From: Trueperaceae bacterium
Lineage (GTDB): Bacteria > Deinococcota > Deinococci > Deinococcales > Trueperaceae
Direction: 5' to 3'
NCBI GenBank assembly: GCA_020354625.1
Contig: CP070651.1
Location: 2,626,407 to 2,690,406 of the forward strand
Length of the DNA: 64,000 nucleotides
Shown here: positions 25,666 to 34,713 of the stretch, piece by piece
Layout of the letters: each line of letters begins with the position of its first letter
Numbering within the stretch: the stretch's first letter is position 1
Notes under the pieces: model-generated
What the model saw: the letters and a program-made list of their open reading frames with translations, nothing else
Told to the model about the DNA's origin: nothing
Database searches by the model: none
Position numbers and translations under genes: made by a program

Positions 25666-26895
25666 ATGAGGAAGTTCATCGTACTCCTGGTAACGCTCGT
25701 AGTAGGCCTCGCCTACGCCGACGGCCAGCTGGAAATCTTTTCGTGGTGGGCGGGCGATGAAGGCCCGGCCTTGGAAGCACTGATCGATGAGTATAACGCG
25801 CTCTACCCCGACGTCGAGGTCATCAACGCCACCGTCACCGGCGGGGCGGGGGTCAACGCCAAGGCGGTGCTGAAGACGCGCATGCTGGGTGGCGATCCGC
25901 CCGATTCGTTCCAAGTTCACGCCGGCCAGGAGCTGATCGGCACCTGGGTGGTGGCTGACCGGATGGAAGACCTGACCTTCCTCTATGACGAGCAGGGTTG
26001 GTTCGACAAGTACCCGCCCGGCCTGATCGACCTGCTGAGCACCGAAGACGGCATCTGGAGCGTACCGGTGAATATCCACCGCTCCAACGTGCTCTGGTAC
26101 AACCCGGCGGTGCTCGAAAACCTCAGCGTGCCGGTACCCGAAAGCTGGTCGGAGTTTCTGGTCTTCTGCCCCGATATCCAGGCGCAGGGCGTCACCCCGC
26201 TGGCGCTCGGTGAGAACTGGACCCAGCAGCATCTGTGGGAATCGGTTGCGCTCGGCGTCTTGGGTCCCCAAGACTACACGGCGCTGTGGAGCCAGCAACT
26301 CGCCATGAACGATCCGAAGATGATCAACGTGTGGGACACCTTCGGAGAGATTCTCGCCTGCACCAACGAGGACGCCGCAGGGCTGAGCTGGCAGCAGGCC
26401 ACCGACATGGTGGTCTCCGGTGAAGCGGCCTTCAACGTCATGGGGGACTGGGCGGCAGGCTACATGAACACCACCTTGCAGCTCGAGCCCGGCACCGGCT
26501 TCGGATGGGCGCCGGCTCCGGGGACCGGCGGCGTCTTCATGATGCTGTCAGACTCCTTTGGGTTGCCCCAGGACGTCACCAACCGCGAAAACGTACTCAA
26601 CTGGTTGCGGCTGATGGGTTCGCAAGAGGGCCAGGATATCTTCAACCCGCTCAAGGGTTCGATCGCAGCCCACCTCGACAGCGACCTCGGCCTCTACAAC
26701 GCCTACCTGCAGTCCGCAGCCGCGGATTGGAAGTCTGACGCAGTGGTCGGCAGCCTGGTACACGGCGCCGCCGCCAAGGAAGCGTTTATGAGCCAGTTCG
26801 CTACCGTGCTGGAAATCTACCTCTCGAGCGGCAGCGCCCAAGCGGCCGCCAACGCCGCTGAAGCGATCGCCAACCAGGTCGGTCTCGGCAGCTGA
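25666..26895 (+). CDS. Sugar-binding protein of ABC importer (glucose/mannose-like)
   Basis: A 409-residue extracellular binding protein, with a signal peptide at residues 1-18 and the mature chain opening [20 protein letters not shown]. This opening, the [14 protein letters not shown] segment and [13 protein letters not shown] are like glucose/mannose-binding proteins known from Thermus and relatives. The ATG follows AAAAGGAGG. Two permease genes follow, after a hairpin. The likely ligand is a monosaccharide such as glucose or mannose, by family resemblance only. Confidence 0.9.
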   Translation: MRKFIVLLVTLVVGLAYADGQLEIFSWWAGDEGPALEALIDEYNALYPDVEVINATVTGGAGVNAKAVLKTRMLGGDPPDSFQVHAGQELIGTWVVADRMEDLTFLYDEQGWFDKYPPGLIDLLSTEDGIWSVPVNIHRSNVLWYNPAVLENLSVPVPESWSEFLVFCPDIQAQGVTPLALGENWTQQHLWESVALGVLGPQDYTALWSQQLAMNDPKMINVWDTFGEILACTNEDAAGLSWQQATDMVVSGEAAFNVMGDWAAGYMNTTLQLEPGTGFGWAPAPGTGGVFMMLSDSFGLPQDVTNRENVLNWLRLMGSQEGQDIFNPLKGSIAAHLDSDLGLYNAYLQSAAADWKSDAVVGSLVHGAAAKEAFMSQFATVLEIYLSSGSAQAAANAAEAIANQVGLGS

Positions 26896-26908
26896 ACTCT
26901 TCTCACCC

Positions 26909-26932
26909 GGGGGTAGCTGAGAGGCTACCCCC
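26909..26932 (+). repeat. Hairpin between binding-protein and permease genes
   Basis: Nine-base arms GGGGGTAGC and GCTACCCCC enclose a six-base loop (TGAGAG), 14 bases after the binding-protein stop. No T-run follows. This is the second of three such intra-operon hairpins in the window. Confidence 0.75.
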
Positions 26933-27046
26933 ATCTGACCCCTCAACAACATCGATATCTATCTCACCGAAGTGGGGTTTTGATCATCGGGGTTATTTTG
27001 TGAGTCTCTCACTGCGGCTAGGCCCACCCGTGCGACGGGAAGTCCC

Positions 27047-28165
27047 ATGAAAGGCTCCCGCGACCGCCTGACAGCCGTGCTCATGCTGACACCGTCGCTC
27101 ATCCTCGTCGGCATCTTCGTCTACGGGTTCATCGCCCGGACCTTCTACACCTCGCTGACGAATTGGGGGAGCGATCCGGCCCAGGCGCTGGCCAGGAATC
27201 CGGTGCTTCGCTTCGTCGGCTTCAGCAACTACCGAGAGCTCTTCACGGGTTTTATCGACGTCCGGTTTCGCCAGGATCTGGTGAACACCTTCTTCTTCAC
27301 GCTCTTTTTTCTTTTGGGCTGCTTGCTGATCGGGCTCACCCTGGCGATCCTGCTCGATCAGGACATCCGCGGCGAGGGCGTCTTCCGCACGATCTTCCTC
27401 TTCCCCATGTCCCTCTCGTTTATCGTGACCGGCACCGTGTGGCGCTGGCTGCTGCAACCGAGGGGCGGCGTCAACGTGTTGCCGACTCTGGTCGGGGCCG
27501 AGCCGCTCGAGTTTCGCTGGCTGACCAGCCGCAACCAGGTGTGGCAGTTCAACTGGCAGGACCTGCCGGTCTATACCGGGGCGCTGGTGGCGGTGGTGCT
27601 GGCCTGGCTCTTGCTGAGTGCCTGGCGGCAGCGACGACGGGGGCGGGTGGTAGCGGCGCTGGTCTCGCTGCTTTTCATTCTGGGTTGGACGGTGGGAGGC
27701 ACCCCGGGTATCGAGCTGCTCCCCTATCCCGAAACGCACGGCTTCAACTTGGCCTTTATCGGCATCATCGCCGCAGCGGTCTGGCAGATGTCGGGTTACA
27801 CCATGGCGCTCTACCTGGCCGGCCTGCGCGGCATCCCGGTGGAACTCCGGGAAGCCGCACAAGTGGACGGGGCTTCTGGGCTACAGGTCTACCGCTACGT
27901 GGTGCTGCCGCTGTTGCAACCGATCACCCTGTCGGCCATGATCATCCTGGGGCACATCAGCTTGAAGATCTTCGACCTGATCTTCGCGATGGCGGGGGCG
28001 GATAACGCCACCACCGACGTTCCGGCACTCCTGATGTACCTGACGACCTTCCGGGGCAACCAGTTCGCCAAGGGCGCGGCGATCGCAGTGGTTCTCCTGT
28101 TGATGGTAGCAGCGGTGATCGTCCCCTACCTGTGGAGTAGCTTGAAGTCGGAGGTGCGGCGGTGA
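27047..28165 (+). CDS. Sugar ABC transporter permease with extra helix pair
   Basis: A 372-residue MalF-type permease. Helices 1-3 are at about residues 8-33, 85-110 and 115-140, and the EAA loop [20 protein letters not shown] lies near 266. Between helix 3 and the EAA half there is an insertion of two strongly hydrophobic segments ([16 protein letters not shown] and [14 protein letters not shown], about residues 178-225) joined by a very basic turn (RQRRRGR), giving about eight helices rather than six. The gene overlaps the next permease by four bases (GTGA). It carries the sugar bound by the 25666 protein. Confidence 0.92.
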   Translation: MKGSRDRLTAVLMLTPSLILVGIFVYGFIARTFYTSLTNWGSDPAQALARNPVLRFVGFSNYRELFTGFIDVRFRQDLVNTFFFTLFFLLGCLLIGLTLAILLDQDIRGEGVFRTIFLFPMSLSFIVTGTVWRWLLQPRGGVNVLPTLVGAEPLEFRWLTSRNQVWQFNWQDLPVYTGALVAVVLAWLLLSAWRQRRRGRVVAALVSLLFILGWTVGGTPGIELLPYPETHGFNLAFIGIIAAAVWQMSGYTMALYLAGLRGIPVELREAAQVDGASGLQVYRYVVLPLLQPITLSAMIILGHISLKIFDLIFAMAGADNATTDVPALLMYLTTFRGNQFAKGAAIAVVLLLMVAAVIVPYLWSSLKSEVRR

Positions 28166-28986
28166 CGCGGCGCCGGGGCCGGCTGGCCTGGCTTCCCTAC
28201 CTCTTCTTGACGGCGGCGGCGCTCCTCTTCTTGGTGCCGGTCTACCTGGTGGTGATCACCAGCTTCAAGGATCCAGCCACCATCAATCTGGCCACCACCT
28301 GGCAGGTGCCGGAACGCTGGTACTGGCAGAGCTTTCGTGAGGCGTGGCAGCTCCTCGCCCCCAAGCTCCTCAACAGCGCGACCTTGACCGTGTTCGCCAC
28401 CGTGCTCTCGGCCATGATGGGCTCGATGAACGGCTACGTGCTGTCCAAGTGGCGCTTCCGCGGGGCCAACATCCTCTTTCCACTGATGCTTTTTGGCATG
28501 TTCATCCCCTACCAGAGCATCCTGATCCCACTGTTTCAGTTCTTGCGCGACCTGAATCTCTACGGCGGCATCCCGGGATTGATCCTGGTTCACGTGGTCT
28601 ACGGCCTGCCGATCACCACCCTGATCTTCCGCAACTACTACGCCGAAATCCCCGACGAGATGGTCGAGGCCTCGAAGATCGACGGCGCCAGCTTTTTCGG
28701 CATCTACCGCCACCTGATCTTCCCGCTGTCGCTGCCGGGTTTTGTAGTGGTGATCATCTGGCAGTTCACCCAGATCTGGAACGAGTTTCTGTTCGCGGTG
28801 ACACTGACCAAGGTCGAGTCGCAACCGATCACCGTGGCGCTGGCGCAGCTCGCGGGCGGGGAAGCGGTGAAGTGGAACCTGCCGATGGCCGGCGCGATCT
28901 TGGCGGCGCTGCCGACGCTATTGGTCTATATCTTGTTGGGGCGCTACTTCATCCGGGGCCTATTGGCGGGTTCGGTGAAGGGTTAG
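28162..28986 (+). CDS. Sugar ABC transporter permease, MalG type
   Basis: A 274-residue inner-membrane permease with six helices. The EAA loop [20 protein letters not shown] lies near residue 172 and is followed by FPLSLPGF. The N-terminal [21 protein letters not shown] is helix 1 and [10 protein letters not shown] the characteristic loop. The GTG start overlaps the stop of the preceding permease gene, so the two channel subunits are translationally coupled. It ends with GLLAGSVKG, the usual C-terminus of this subfamily. Confidence 0.94.
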   Translation: MTRRRGRLAWLPYLFLTAAALLFLVPVYLVVITSFKDPATINLATTWQVPERWYWQSFREAWQLLAPKLLNSATLTVFATVLSAMMGSMNGYVLSKWRFRGANILFPLMLFGMFIPYQSILIPLFQFLRDLNLYGGIPGLILVHVVYGLPITTLIFRNYYAEIPDEMVEASKIDGASFFGIYRHLIFPLSLPGFVVVIIWQFTQIWNEFLFAVTLTKVESQPITVALAQLAGGEAVKWNLPMAGAILAALPTLLVYILLGRYFIRGLLAGSVKG

Positions 28987-29082
28987 GCGACCCACAAAGT
29001 GTCCTTGCAAACAAATCAATCTCAAAGTGCGGTACAACTACACCATGGATCTGACTCTCGTACCGCATAAGGGCGAGGCGCA

Positions 29083-30126
29083 TTGACGAGCACAGAGAAC
29101 ATCACCGCCTACTTCACCCACCCGAGCTTCGTAGAGCACGACCTCGAAGGCCACGTGGAGCACGCCGGGCGGATCCGGCGGGTGTGGCAAGCTTTGGCAG
29201 AGCACAATCTGCTCACCGAGCTCAGGGCGTGCGAACCCGAACCGGCGAGCACGGAACTCATCCTCGAGGTCCACAGCCGGGAACACCTCGACTTGCTCAA
29301 AGAGGCCGAGGCGCTCGGCGAGACGGTGCTGATCGACGCCGATACTTACTTCACCCCGGGTTCGCTCGAGGTCGCCAAGCTGGCGGCGGGGGCGGTGGCC
29401 GGCGCGGTGGCCGAAGTCATCTCCGGCCGCGCGAACAACGCGCTGGCAGCGGTGCGCCCTCCGGGGCATCACGCCACCCGCGACGGCGCCATGGGGTTTT
29501 GCCTGCTCAACAACGTGGCGATCGCGGCCCGGCTGGCCCAGCTCGAATACGGGCTAAAGCGCGTCATGATCGTCGACTTCGACGTGCACCACGGCAACGG
29601 GACCCAAGATATCTTCTACCGAGACGACAGCGTGCTCTTCGTCTCCCTCCATCAGCAGGGCATCTACCCGCTTTCGGGGGACCTGAGCGAAACGGGAGCG
29701 GGTATGGGCCGCGGGTTCACGGTGAACCTGCCGCTCGAGGCCGGCTGCGGCGACGAGACCTGTCTCGAGCTTGTTGACGAGATCCTCTGGCCGCTGGCGC
29801 GGCGCTTCGCGCCCGAACTCGTGCTGGTCTCGGCCGGCTTCGACGCGCACTGGCGCGACCCGCTGGCGAGCTTGAATCTGAGCCTGACAGGCATGGCCGA
29901 GCTCGCCAGAAAGCTGATCGCTCAAGCCGGGGAGCTTTGCGGGGGGCGGATCGTCTTCGCCATGGAAGGCGGTTACGACCTCGAGGTCTTGGGGCACGGG
30001 GTGGCCAATCTCGCCGCGCTCCTTTGTGGCAAGGGAGAGGTAACCGACCCGCTCGGACCCGGGATGCCGCAGGCGCGCAAGATCGGACCGCTGCTGCATG
30101 CGCTGCGGCAGGCGCACGGTCTGTAA
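29083..30126 (+). CDS. Histone deacetylase-like amidohydrolase
   Basis: A 347-residue zinc deacetylase of the bacterial class II HDAC/acetoin-utilisation/acetylpolyamine amidohydrolase family. Catalytic residues are in RPPGHHATRDGAMGF (His pair), the zinc ligands in DFDVHHGNGTQ, and Asp in LVSAGFDAHWRDP; the C-terminal MEGGYDLEVL completes the site. The start is TTG; a short upstream reading frame of 13 codons ends in a TGA that overlaps this TTG, which could couple translation. It may deacetylate an acetylated amine, polyamine or protein lysine. It lies between the permeases and the ATPase of the sugar importer. Confidence 0.92.
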   Translation: MTSTENITAYFTHPSFVEHDLEGHVEHAGRIRRVWQALAEHNLLTELRACEPEPASTELILEVHSREHLDLLKEAEALGETVLIDADTYFTPGSLEVAKLAAGAVAGAVAEVISGRANNALAAVRPPGHHATRDGAMGFCLLNNVAIAARLAQLEYGLKRVMIVDFDVHHGNGTQDIFYRDDSVLFVSLHQQGIYPLSGDLSETGAGMGRGFTVNLPLEAGCGDETCLELVDEILWPLARRFAPELVLVSAGFDAHWRDPLASLNLSLTGMAELARKLIAQAGELCGGRIVFAMEGGYDLEVLGHGVANLAALLCGKGEVTDPLGPGMPQARKIGPLLHALRQAHGL

Positions 30127-30197
30127 GGCGCGAAAACGCTCGGTACTCGCCAAAAGGCGATACTACTCGTACGGCAAAGATGGTCGAGGAGGCCAGG

Positions 30198-31373
30198 GTG
30201 GCGGCGATTCAGCTGGTCGGCATTTCGAAATCCTTTCCCCCAGGCGGGCGCTCGCTGTTCGGACTCGGCGGTCGCATGCCTGCGCCGGGGGAGCCGAGTC
30301 GGGGGCTGCCTGGCGATGAGGAAACTGGTGGTAAAGACGTCCCCGGCCGGGGCGCCCCCTTTGCGCTCGAGCGCTTCAGCTTGAAAATCCCTGACGGGAA
30401 GACCACAGTGATCCTGGGACCGAGCGGTTGCGGCAAGACCACGGTGCTGAGGATTATTGCCGGGCTGCTCGAGCCCGAACGCGGACAGGTCCTCTTCGGA
30501 GAGCGCGACGTAACGGCGGTGCGTCCCGGAGAACGCCGGATCGGGATGGTGTTCCAAAATTACGCGCTCTACCCGCACCTGACATCGGAAAAAAACATCC
30601 TCAGCTACTTCCTCTTTCACCGCAAGACGCCGGAGCTCGACGAACTGGCCCACCAGAAATACGAGCGAACCAGCAAGCTGATGGGGGTGGACATCGCCTA
30701 TCTACTCGACCGCAAGCCCTCGGGGCTATCCCAAGGCGAGAAACAGCGGGTGGCGCTCGCGCGCTGCATCACCCGCGATCCGGCGGCGTTCTTGCTCGAT
30801 GAACCGTTCTCGAGCTTAGACCAGAACTTGCGGGAGAAGTACCGACTCAACCTCAAAAGGCTCCTGAGCGAGTTCGAAATCACCACGGTGTTCGTGACAC
30901 ACGATCAGCAAGAGGCCATGCTGCTCGGCGATCAGATCGCGGTGATGGGGCAGGGCAAGTTGGTCCAGGTGGGACCCTTTCTCGAGCTCTACCGCGAACC
31001 CATGAACGCTTTTGTGGCGGGTTTTCTGAACCCGGATCCACTTACCCCGGCGATCAACTGGGTCGAGGGGGGGCGGGTGGCGTCCACCTTTGCGGGCTGT
31101 ACGCTTGGCGTGAGACCCGAGGACGTTCGCCTCGACAGGTTTCACGAGGGGTACGGGATCGAACTGACCGTCGAAGACGTGGTGGACCTCCCCACCCGTC
31201 CAGAGATCCTCGTGAGCGGACGCTGTGGGGAGAGGCGCTTCCACGCCAGCGTCTTGTCCTCTGCTGACGCCATGGCGGTTGGGCGCCTCTGGTTGCGCTT
31301 CGAGCGCTTCCACGTGTTCGATACCGCCTCTGGTGTCAGGCTGCAGGGGTATCCCGGCGTGGGCTCGGGCTGA
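30198..31373 (+). CDS. Sugar ABC transporter ATPase (MsmK/UgpC-like) with N-terminal insertion
   Basis: A 391-residue ATPase of sugar importers. Walker A is GPSGCGKTT (about 75-82), Q-loop FQNYALYPHL, signature LSQGEKQR, Walker B FLLDEPFSSLD, His-switch FVTHDQQEA; a C-terminal TOBE/OB regulatory domain follows (LGVRPEDVRL). Two things are odd. About 40 Gly/Pro-rich residues (FGLGGRMPAPGEPSRGLPGD and following) are inserted between the first strand and Walker A, which normally lies near residue 36. Also the ABC signature is LSQGE rather than LSGGQ. GTG 30198 is chosen because GAGGAGG is five bases upstream; ATG 30180 is the alternative. It may serve both sugar importers in the window. Confidence 0.88.
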   Translation: MAAIQLVGISKSFPPGGRSLFGLGGRMPAPGEPSRGLPGDEETGGKDVPGRGAPFALERFSLKIPDGKTTVILGPSGCGKTTVLRIIAGLLEPERGQVLFGERDVTAVRPGERRIGMVFQNYALYPHLTSEKNILSYFLFHRKTPELDELAHQKYERTSKLMGVDIAYLLDRKPSGLSQGEKQRVALARCITRDPAAFLLDEPFSSLDQNLREKYRLNLKRLLSEFEITTVFVTHDQQEAMLLGDQIAVMGQGKLVQVGPFLELYREPMNAFVAGFLNPDPLTPAINWVEGGRVASTFAGCTLGVRPEDVRLDRFHEGYGIELTVEDVVDLPTRPEILVSGRCGERRFHASVLSSADAMAVGRLWLRFERFHVFDTASGVRLQGYPGVGSG

Positions 31374-31402
31374 CACTACACTCAGTTAACAAACACTCTT
31401 AG

Positions 31403-31420
31403 TAACAAATATGTTATTAT
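31403..31420 (+). promoter_or_regulatory. Toxin-antitoxin promoter and palindromic operator
   Basis: TAACA and TGTTA form a short inverted repeat (31403-31416), and TATTAT (31415-31420) ends six bases before the GTG of the toxin gene. That spacing is what a leaderless transcript would show, and there is no ribosome-binding site. HigA-type antitoxins usually bind such palindromes to repress their own operon. Confidence 0.45.
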
Positions 31421-31426
31421 CCAGAG

Positions 31427-31750
31427 GTGTCTTGGAGTATTGAGTATTTCAACGACCGTGTTGAAACCGCTCTTCTCAAGCTGCCAAAAGGCTTGCTCGC
31501 TCGGTACTTGCGACTGACGGATCTGATGCTCGAGTTTGGTTCGGACCTAGGTATGCCACATACGAAGGCACTAGGTAACGGGCTCTTTGAACTGAGGCTC
31601 ATGGGTCGAGAAGGTATTGCCCGAGTGTTTTACTGTGTGATCATTGAAAAACGCATTGTGATGCTTCATGTATTTACCAAAAAGTCACAAAAAACACCAA
31701 AGCAAGTATTGGCTCTTGTCAAAAAACGTTTGAAGGAGGTCAAGAAGTGA
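31427..31750 (+). CDS. higB: HigB-like toxin (RelE/Gp49 family)
   Basis: A 107-residue toxin of the phage-derived Gp49/HigB-like RelE superfamily, which cleaves mRNA on the ribosome. Family landmarks are LPKGLLARYLRLTDLMLEFG, KALGNGLFELRL and the core GIARVFYCVI..RIVMLHVFTKKSQKTP, with the basic patch at the C-terminus. It overlaps the antitoxin gene by four bases (GTGA), with the toxin first, the order typical of higBA. Base composition is visibly lower in GC than flanking genes, in line with recent acquisition. The GTG start has no ribosome-binding site but a -10 box six bases upstream. Confidence 0.9.
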   Translation: MSWSIEYFNDRVETALLKLPKGLLARYLRLTDLMLEFGSDLGMPHTKALGNGLFELRLMGREGIARVFYCVIIEKRIVMLHVFTKKSQKTPKQVLALVKKRLKEVKK

Positions 31751-32052
31751 CACACGCAGAACTAAAAAAACGCGCCCTGGAGGATGTTTCGGTCAAGGCT
31801 GAGTTTGATGCGCTCGAGCCAGAGTTTTCACTGCTTAGAGATATGCTCAGAGCACGCAAAATGGCCGGCTTGAGCCAGGCCGAGGTAGCTGAGCGCATGG
31901 GTACCAAAGCACCCTCTGTTACACGTTTGGAGTCTTCCTTGACTTCAGGTAAACATTCGCCATCACTCGAAACGTTGCGTAAGTATGCCGAGGCTGTAAA
32001 CTGTAAACTCGAGGTTCATCTCGTCCCACAGCAACCCGCGAAACCACTTTAG
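31747..32052 (+). CDS. higA: HigA-like antitoxin (XRE family)
   Basis: A 101-residue antitoxin with a helix-turn-helix of the XRE/Cro type at about residues 33-85 (RKMAGLSQAEVAERMGTKAPSVTRLESS). The N-terminal region (about 1-30) is helical and would wrap the toxin. It overlaps the toxin stop by four bases, so its translation is coupled to that of HigB. It neutralises HigB and probably represses the operon through the palindrome at 31403-31416. Only 15 bases separate its stop from the histidyl-tRNA synthetase gene, so read-through from the toxin-antitoxin promoter into hisS is plausible. Confidence 0.92.
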   Translation: MTHAELKKRALEDVSVKAEFDALEPEFSLLRDMLRARKMAGLSQAEVAERMGTKAPSVTRLESSLTSGKHSPSLETLRKYAEAVNCKLEVHLVPQQPAKPL

Positions 32053-32067
32053 AGAATTGAGAAACCC

Positions 32068-33381
32068 ATGGCCAAGATCACGCCCATCAGCGGCTTCCCC
32101 GAATGGTTGCCCGAGCAGCGGTTGATCGAGCAGCAGGTCCTCGATACCGTCCGGAGGCAATTCGAGCTCTACGGCTTCGCGCCGATCGAGACGCGAGCGA
32201 TCGAGCCGCTCGATGTCCTTCTCAGCAAGGGCGACGACAAGGAGATCTACGTCTTGCAGCGACTGCATGCTGAGGATCATGCCGAAGCCGAGTTCGGGCT
32301 GCACTTCGACATCACCATCCCCTTCGCCCGCTACGTGCAGCAGCACCGCGGGCAGCTTCACTTCCCCTTCAAGCGCTACCAGATCCAAAAAGTCTGGCGC
32401 GGCGAGCGCCCCCAAGAGGGTCGCTACCGCGAGTTCTACCAGGCCGACATCGACGTGATCGGTGATGGCGAGCTGCCGCTCGCTTACGACGCCGAGTTCC
32501 CCAGGCTGATCCATGAGATCGTCGACAAGTTGCCGATCCCACCCCTTACCATCGGCGTCAACAACCGAAAGCTCCTCGAGGGGTTCTACCGGGGGTTGGG
32601 GATAGAGGATATCACGGGGACGCTCCGCATCATGGACAAGCTCGGCAAGATCGGTGTCGAGGGGGTGCTGCAGCAACTCACCGACCAGCTCGGACTCGAG
32701 CCGGACCAGGCGCAAAACTGTGTCGCCCTCGGGCAGATCAGGGGCGAAGACTCCTCCTTCACCGAAGAGGTAAGAGCTCTCGGGATCGAACACGAGCTGC
32801 TCAGCGAAGGGCTCAGCGAGCTGGCCTTCGTGATGGAGGCCTGTGAGGATCTCCCACCAGGGCGAGTTGGTGCCGACCTCAGCATCGCCCGGGGGCTCGA
32901 TTACTACACCGGCACCGTCTATGAGTGCTATCTCGAGGGTCATGAGCAGGTGGGATCGGTGTGCGGAGGTGGACGTTACGACAACCTGGCGAGCGACGCC
33001 AAGGTCAAACTGCCCGGTGTCGGTATATCGCTCGGCGTCACGCGTATCCTCGGATATCTGTTCGGGCGGGGCCTCCTCTCAGCAGACCGCTCGACGCCGG
33101 TGGTGGTGCTGGTGGCCCTCCCCGATGAGGAGTCGCGCTTGGCCGCCATGGATGTCGCCCGGAGGCTGCGGAGGCGAGGCATCCCGGCCGATGTTCACCA
33201 CAGCCCCCAGAAGTATGGCAAGCAGATCCGGGCGGCCGAGAGGCGCGGCATCCCGTATGTCTGGTTCTTCGATCCAAAGGGGGAAGACGGACACCAAGTC
33301 AGGGATATTCGTGGCGGTCAGCAGGTGCCCGCCGATCCCGATGCCTGGACTCCATCTGAGGAAGACTTTTTCGCCGGGTGA
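32068..33381 (+). CDS. hisS: Histidyl-tRNA synthetase
   Basis: A 437-residue class II synthetase that charges tRNA-His. Motif 2 region VWRGERPQEGRYREFYQADIDV, the histidine-specific motifs ARGLDYYTGTVYE and GGGRYDNL, and the C-terminal anticodon-binding domain (about 345-437) are present. The N-terminus (ITPISGFPEWLPEQRLIEQ) and HFDITIPFARYV differ from the canonical form I recall from Thermus (with R-G-T-K-D and T-L-R-P-E-G-T) and match the alternative type known to me from Actinobacteria. It may be an acquired or second synthetase. It has no strong ribosome-binding site and no obvious own promoter. Confidence 0.92.
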   Translation: MAKITPISGFPEWLPEQRLIEQQVLDTVRRQFELYGFAPIETRAIEPLDVLLSKGDDKEIYVLQRLHAEDHAEAEFGLHFDITIPFARYVQQHRGQLHFPFKRYQIQKVWRGERPQEGRYREFYQADIDVIGDGELPLAYDAEFPRLIHEIVDKLPIPPLTIGVNNRKLLEGFYRGLGIEDITGTLRIMDKLGKIGVEGVLQQLTDQLGLEPDQAQNCVALGQIRGEDSSFTEEVRALGIEHELLSEGLSELAFVMEACEDLPPGRVGADLSIARGLDYYTGTVYECYLEGHEQVGSVCGGGRYDNLASDAKVKLPGVGISLGVTRILGYLFGRGLLSADRSTPVVVLVALPDEESRLAAMDVARRLRRRGIPADVHHSPQKYGKQIRAAERRGIPYVWFFDPKGEDGHQVRDIRGGQQVPADPDAWTPSEEDFFAG

Positions 33382-33521
33382 CGCTTGGGCCCGCAGCACC
33401 GGGGTAGGCGCAGAAGTCGGTGCGGCACCGGGTCGAAGTCGGGTCCAAGGTACTTCGACCGCAACAATCGGATAGAAACGCCGGCCACCGCCCGCTACAG
33501 TGTGGGAATCTGGAGGTAGGT

Positions 33522-34610
33522 ATGCTCAACGTGATGGCCCAAGACACCCCACCTGATGCTGGCGACCACTACTGGCAAGCGGTGCTGGCAAGAGACAGCG
33601 CCATGGACGGTGTGTTCGTTTACGCCGTGAGTTCAACTGGTATCTACTGCCGGCCCTCGTGTCCATCGCGCAAACCGGGCCGAGCCAACGTTCTCTTCTT
33701 CCCTCATGCACATGACGCTCAGAAAGCTGGTTATCGAGCCTGTAACCGCTGCCGGCCCGAGAGTGATTCTGCAGACGACACCCGAGCAGAACTCGTAAAG
33801 GCCGTTTGCCGTCACATCGAGGATCACCTGCCGTCGACGTTGACGCTGAAAGAGCTGGGCGAGCACTTTAATATGAGCCCCTATCATCTACAACGAACCT
33901 TTAAAAAACACCTCGGAATCAGTCCGAAAGCCTACACCGACGCCTGCCGCTTGCGGGCAGTCAAGGGCGCGCTACAAGAGGGGGACGACATCAGCGGTGC
34001 ACTATACGATGCGGGCTTCGGCTCCGCAAGCCGTCTCTATAGCAAGGCGGATAAGATCATCGGTATGACCCCTGGGACGTACCGGCAAGGTGGGGTAGCA
34101 ACTCACATTTGGTACACAACTCGTCCCTGCTCGCTGGGATACGTGCTCGTGGCGGCTACCGACCGGGGAATCTGCTCTGTGCAACTCGGAGATTCGGTAG
34201 CCGAGCTCGAAACATCGCTACAGGACGAGTTCAACCGAGCTACTATCGGCCGCGATGAGGCGGGGCTCGCCTCTTGGGTGACGTCCGTGCTCGAGCATCT
34301 CGAAGGACGGCACAGCGAGCTCGATCTCCCGCTCGATCTTCACGCGACCGCGTTCCAGCATCAGGTATGGGAAGCGCTGCAAGACATCCCCTACGGCGAG
34401 ACCCGTAGCTACCGCGACATCGCAGAGAGCGTCGGGAGACCGACAGCGACGAGAGCAGTGGCGCGGGCCTGCGCCACCAACAAGGTCGCGGTCGTCATCC
34501 CGTGCCACCGAGTCGTGAGAAGCGATGGCGACTTGGGCGGGTATCGTTGGGGTGTGGAGCGCAAAGCGAAGCTGCTCCGAAAAGAGAACGAAGCGAATAT
34601 GGGGAGTTGA
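33522..34610 (+). CDS. ada: Ada-like regulator and O6-methylguanine-DNA methyltransferase
   Basis: A 362-residue DNA alkylation-repair protein and transcription activator with all three Ada parts. The N-terminal zinc domain has the four cysteines Cys43, Cys47, Cys74, Cys77 (IYCRPSC and ACNRC), where the first takes a methyl from phosphotriesters. An AraC-type helix-turn-helix spans about 93-185 (LTLKELGEHFNMSPYHLQR). The C-terminal methyltransferase has the acceptor Cys328 in IPCHRVVRSDGDLGGY and the RAVARACATN helix. ATG 33522 follows GGAGGT; the frame is open upstream. It would repair O6-methylguanine and switch on its own gene when methylated. Confidence 0.95.
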   Translation: MLNVMAQDTPPDAGDHYWQAVLARDSAMDGVFVYAVSSTGIYCRPSCPSRKPGRANVLFFPHAHDAQKAGYRACNRCRPESDSADDTRAELVKAVCRHIEDHLPSTLTLKELGEHFNMSPYHLQRTFKKHLGISPKAYTDACRLRAVKGALQEGDDISGALYDAGFGSASRLYSKADKIIGMTPGTYRQGGVATHIWYTTRPCSLGYVLVAATDRGICSVQLGDSVAELETSLQDEFNRATIGRDEAGLASWVTSVLEHLEGRHSELDLPLDLHATAFQHQVWEALQDIPYGETRSYRDIAESVGRPTATRAVARACATNKVAVVIPCHRVVRSDGDLGGYRWGVERKAKLLRKENEANMGS

Positions 34611-34633
34611 CTAAGCGGTTGCCAGAATTATGT

Positions 34634-34713
34634 AAGCAGGTATCATCCAAGAAACGGGCTACAGGACGGTATTTCTCCCACTGACTTTTTCTATGACCAG
34701 GTGATACCTGCTT
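34634..34713. repeat. Inverted repeat spanning the ada-vWA convergent junction
   Basis: AAGCAGGTATCA (34634-34645) and TGATACCTGCTT (34702-34713) are exact reverse complements, extendable with one mismatch and one indel to about 17 bases, and enclose 56 bases. The right arm abuts the stop of the vWA gene. It could be a bidirectional terminator (TTTTT occurs at 34686-34690) or a small non-autonomous element. Confidence 0.6.

Noticed and set aside
33382..33480. Terminator after hisS (arms CTTGGGCCCG and CGGGTCCAAG)
   Set aside because: Arms are imperfect, about 50 bases apart and lack a U-run.
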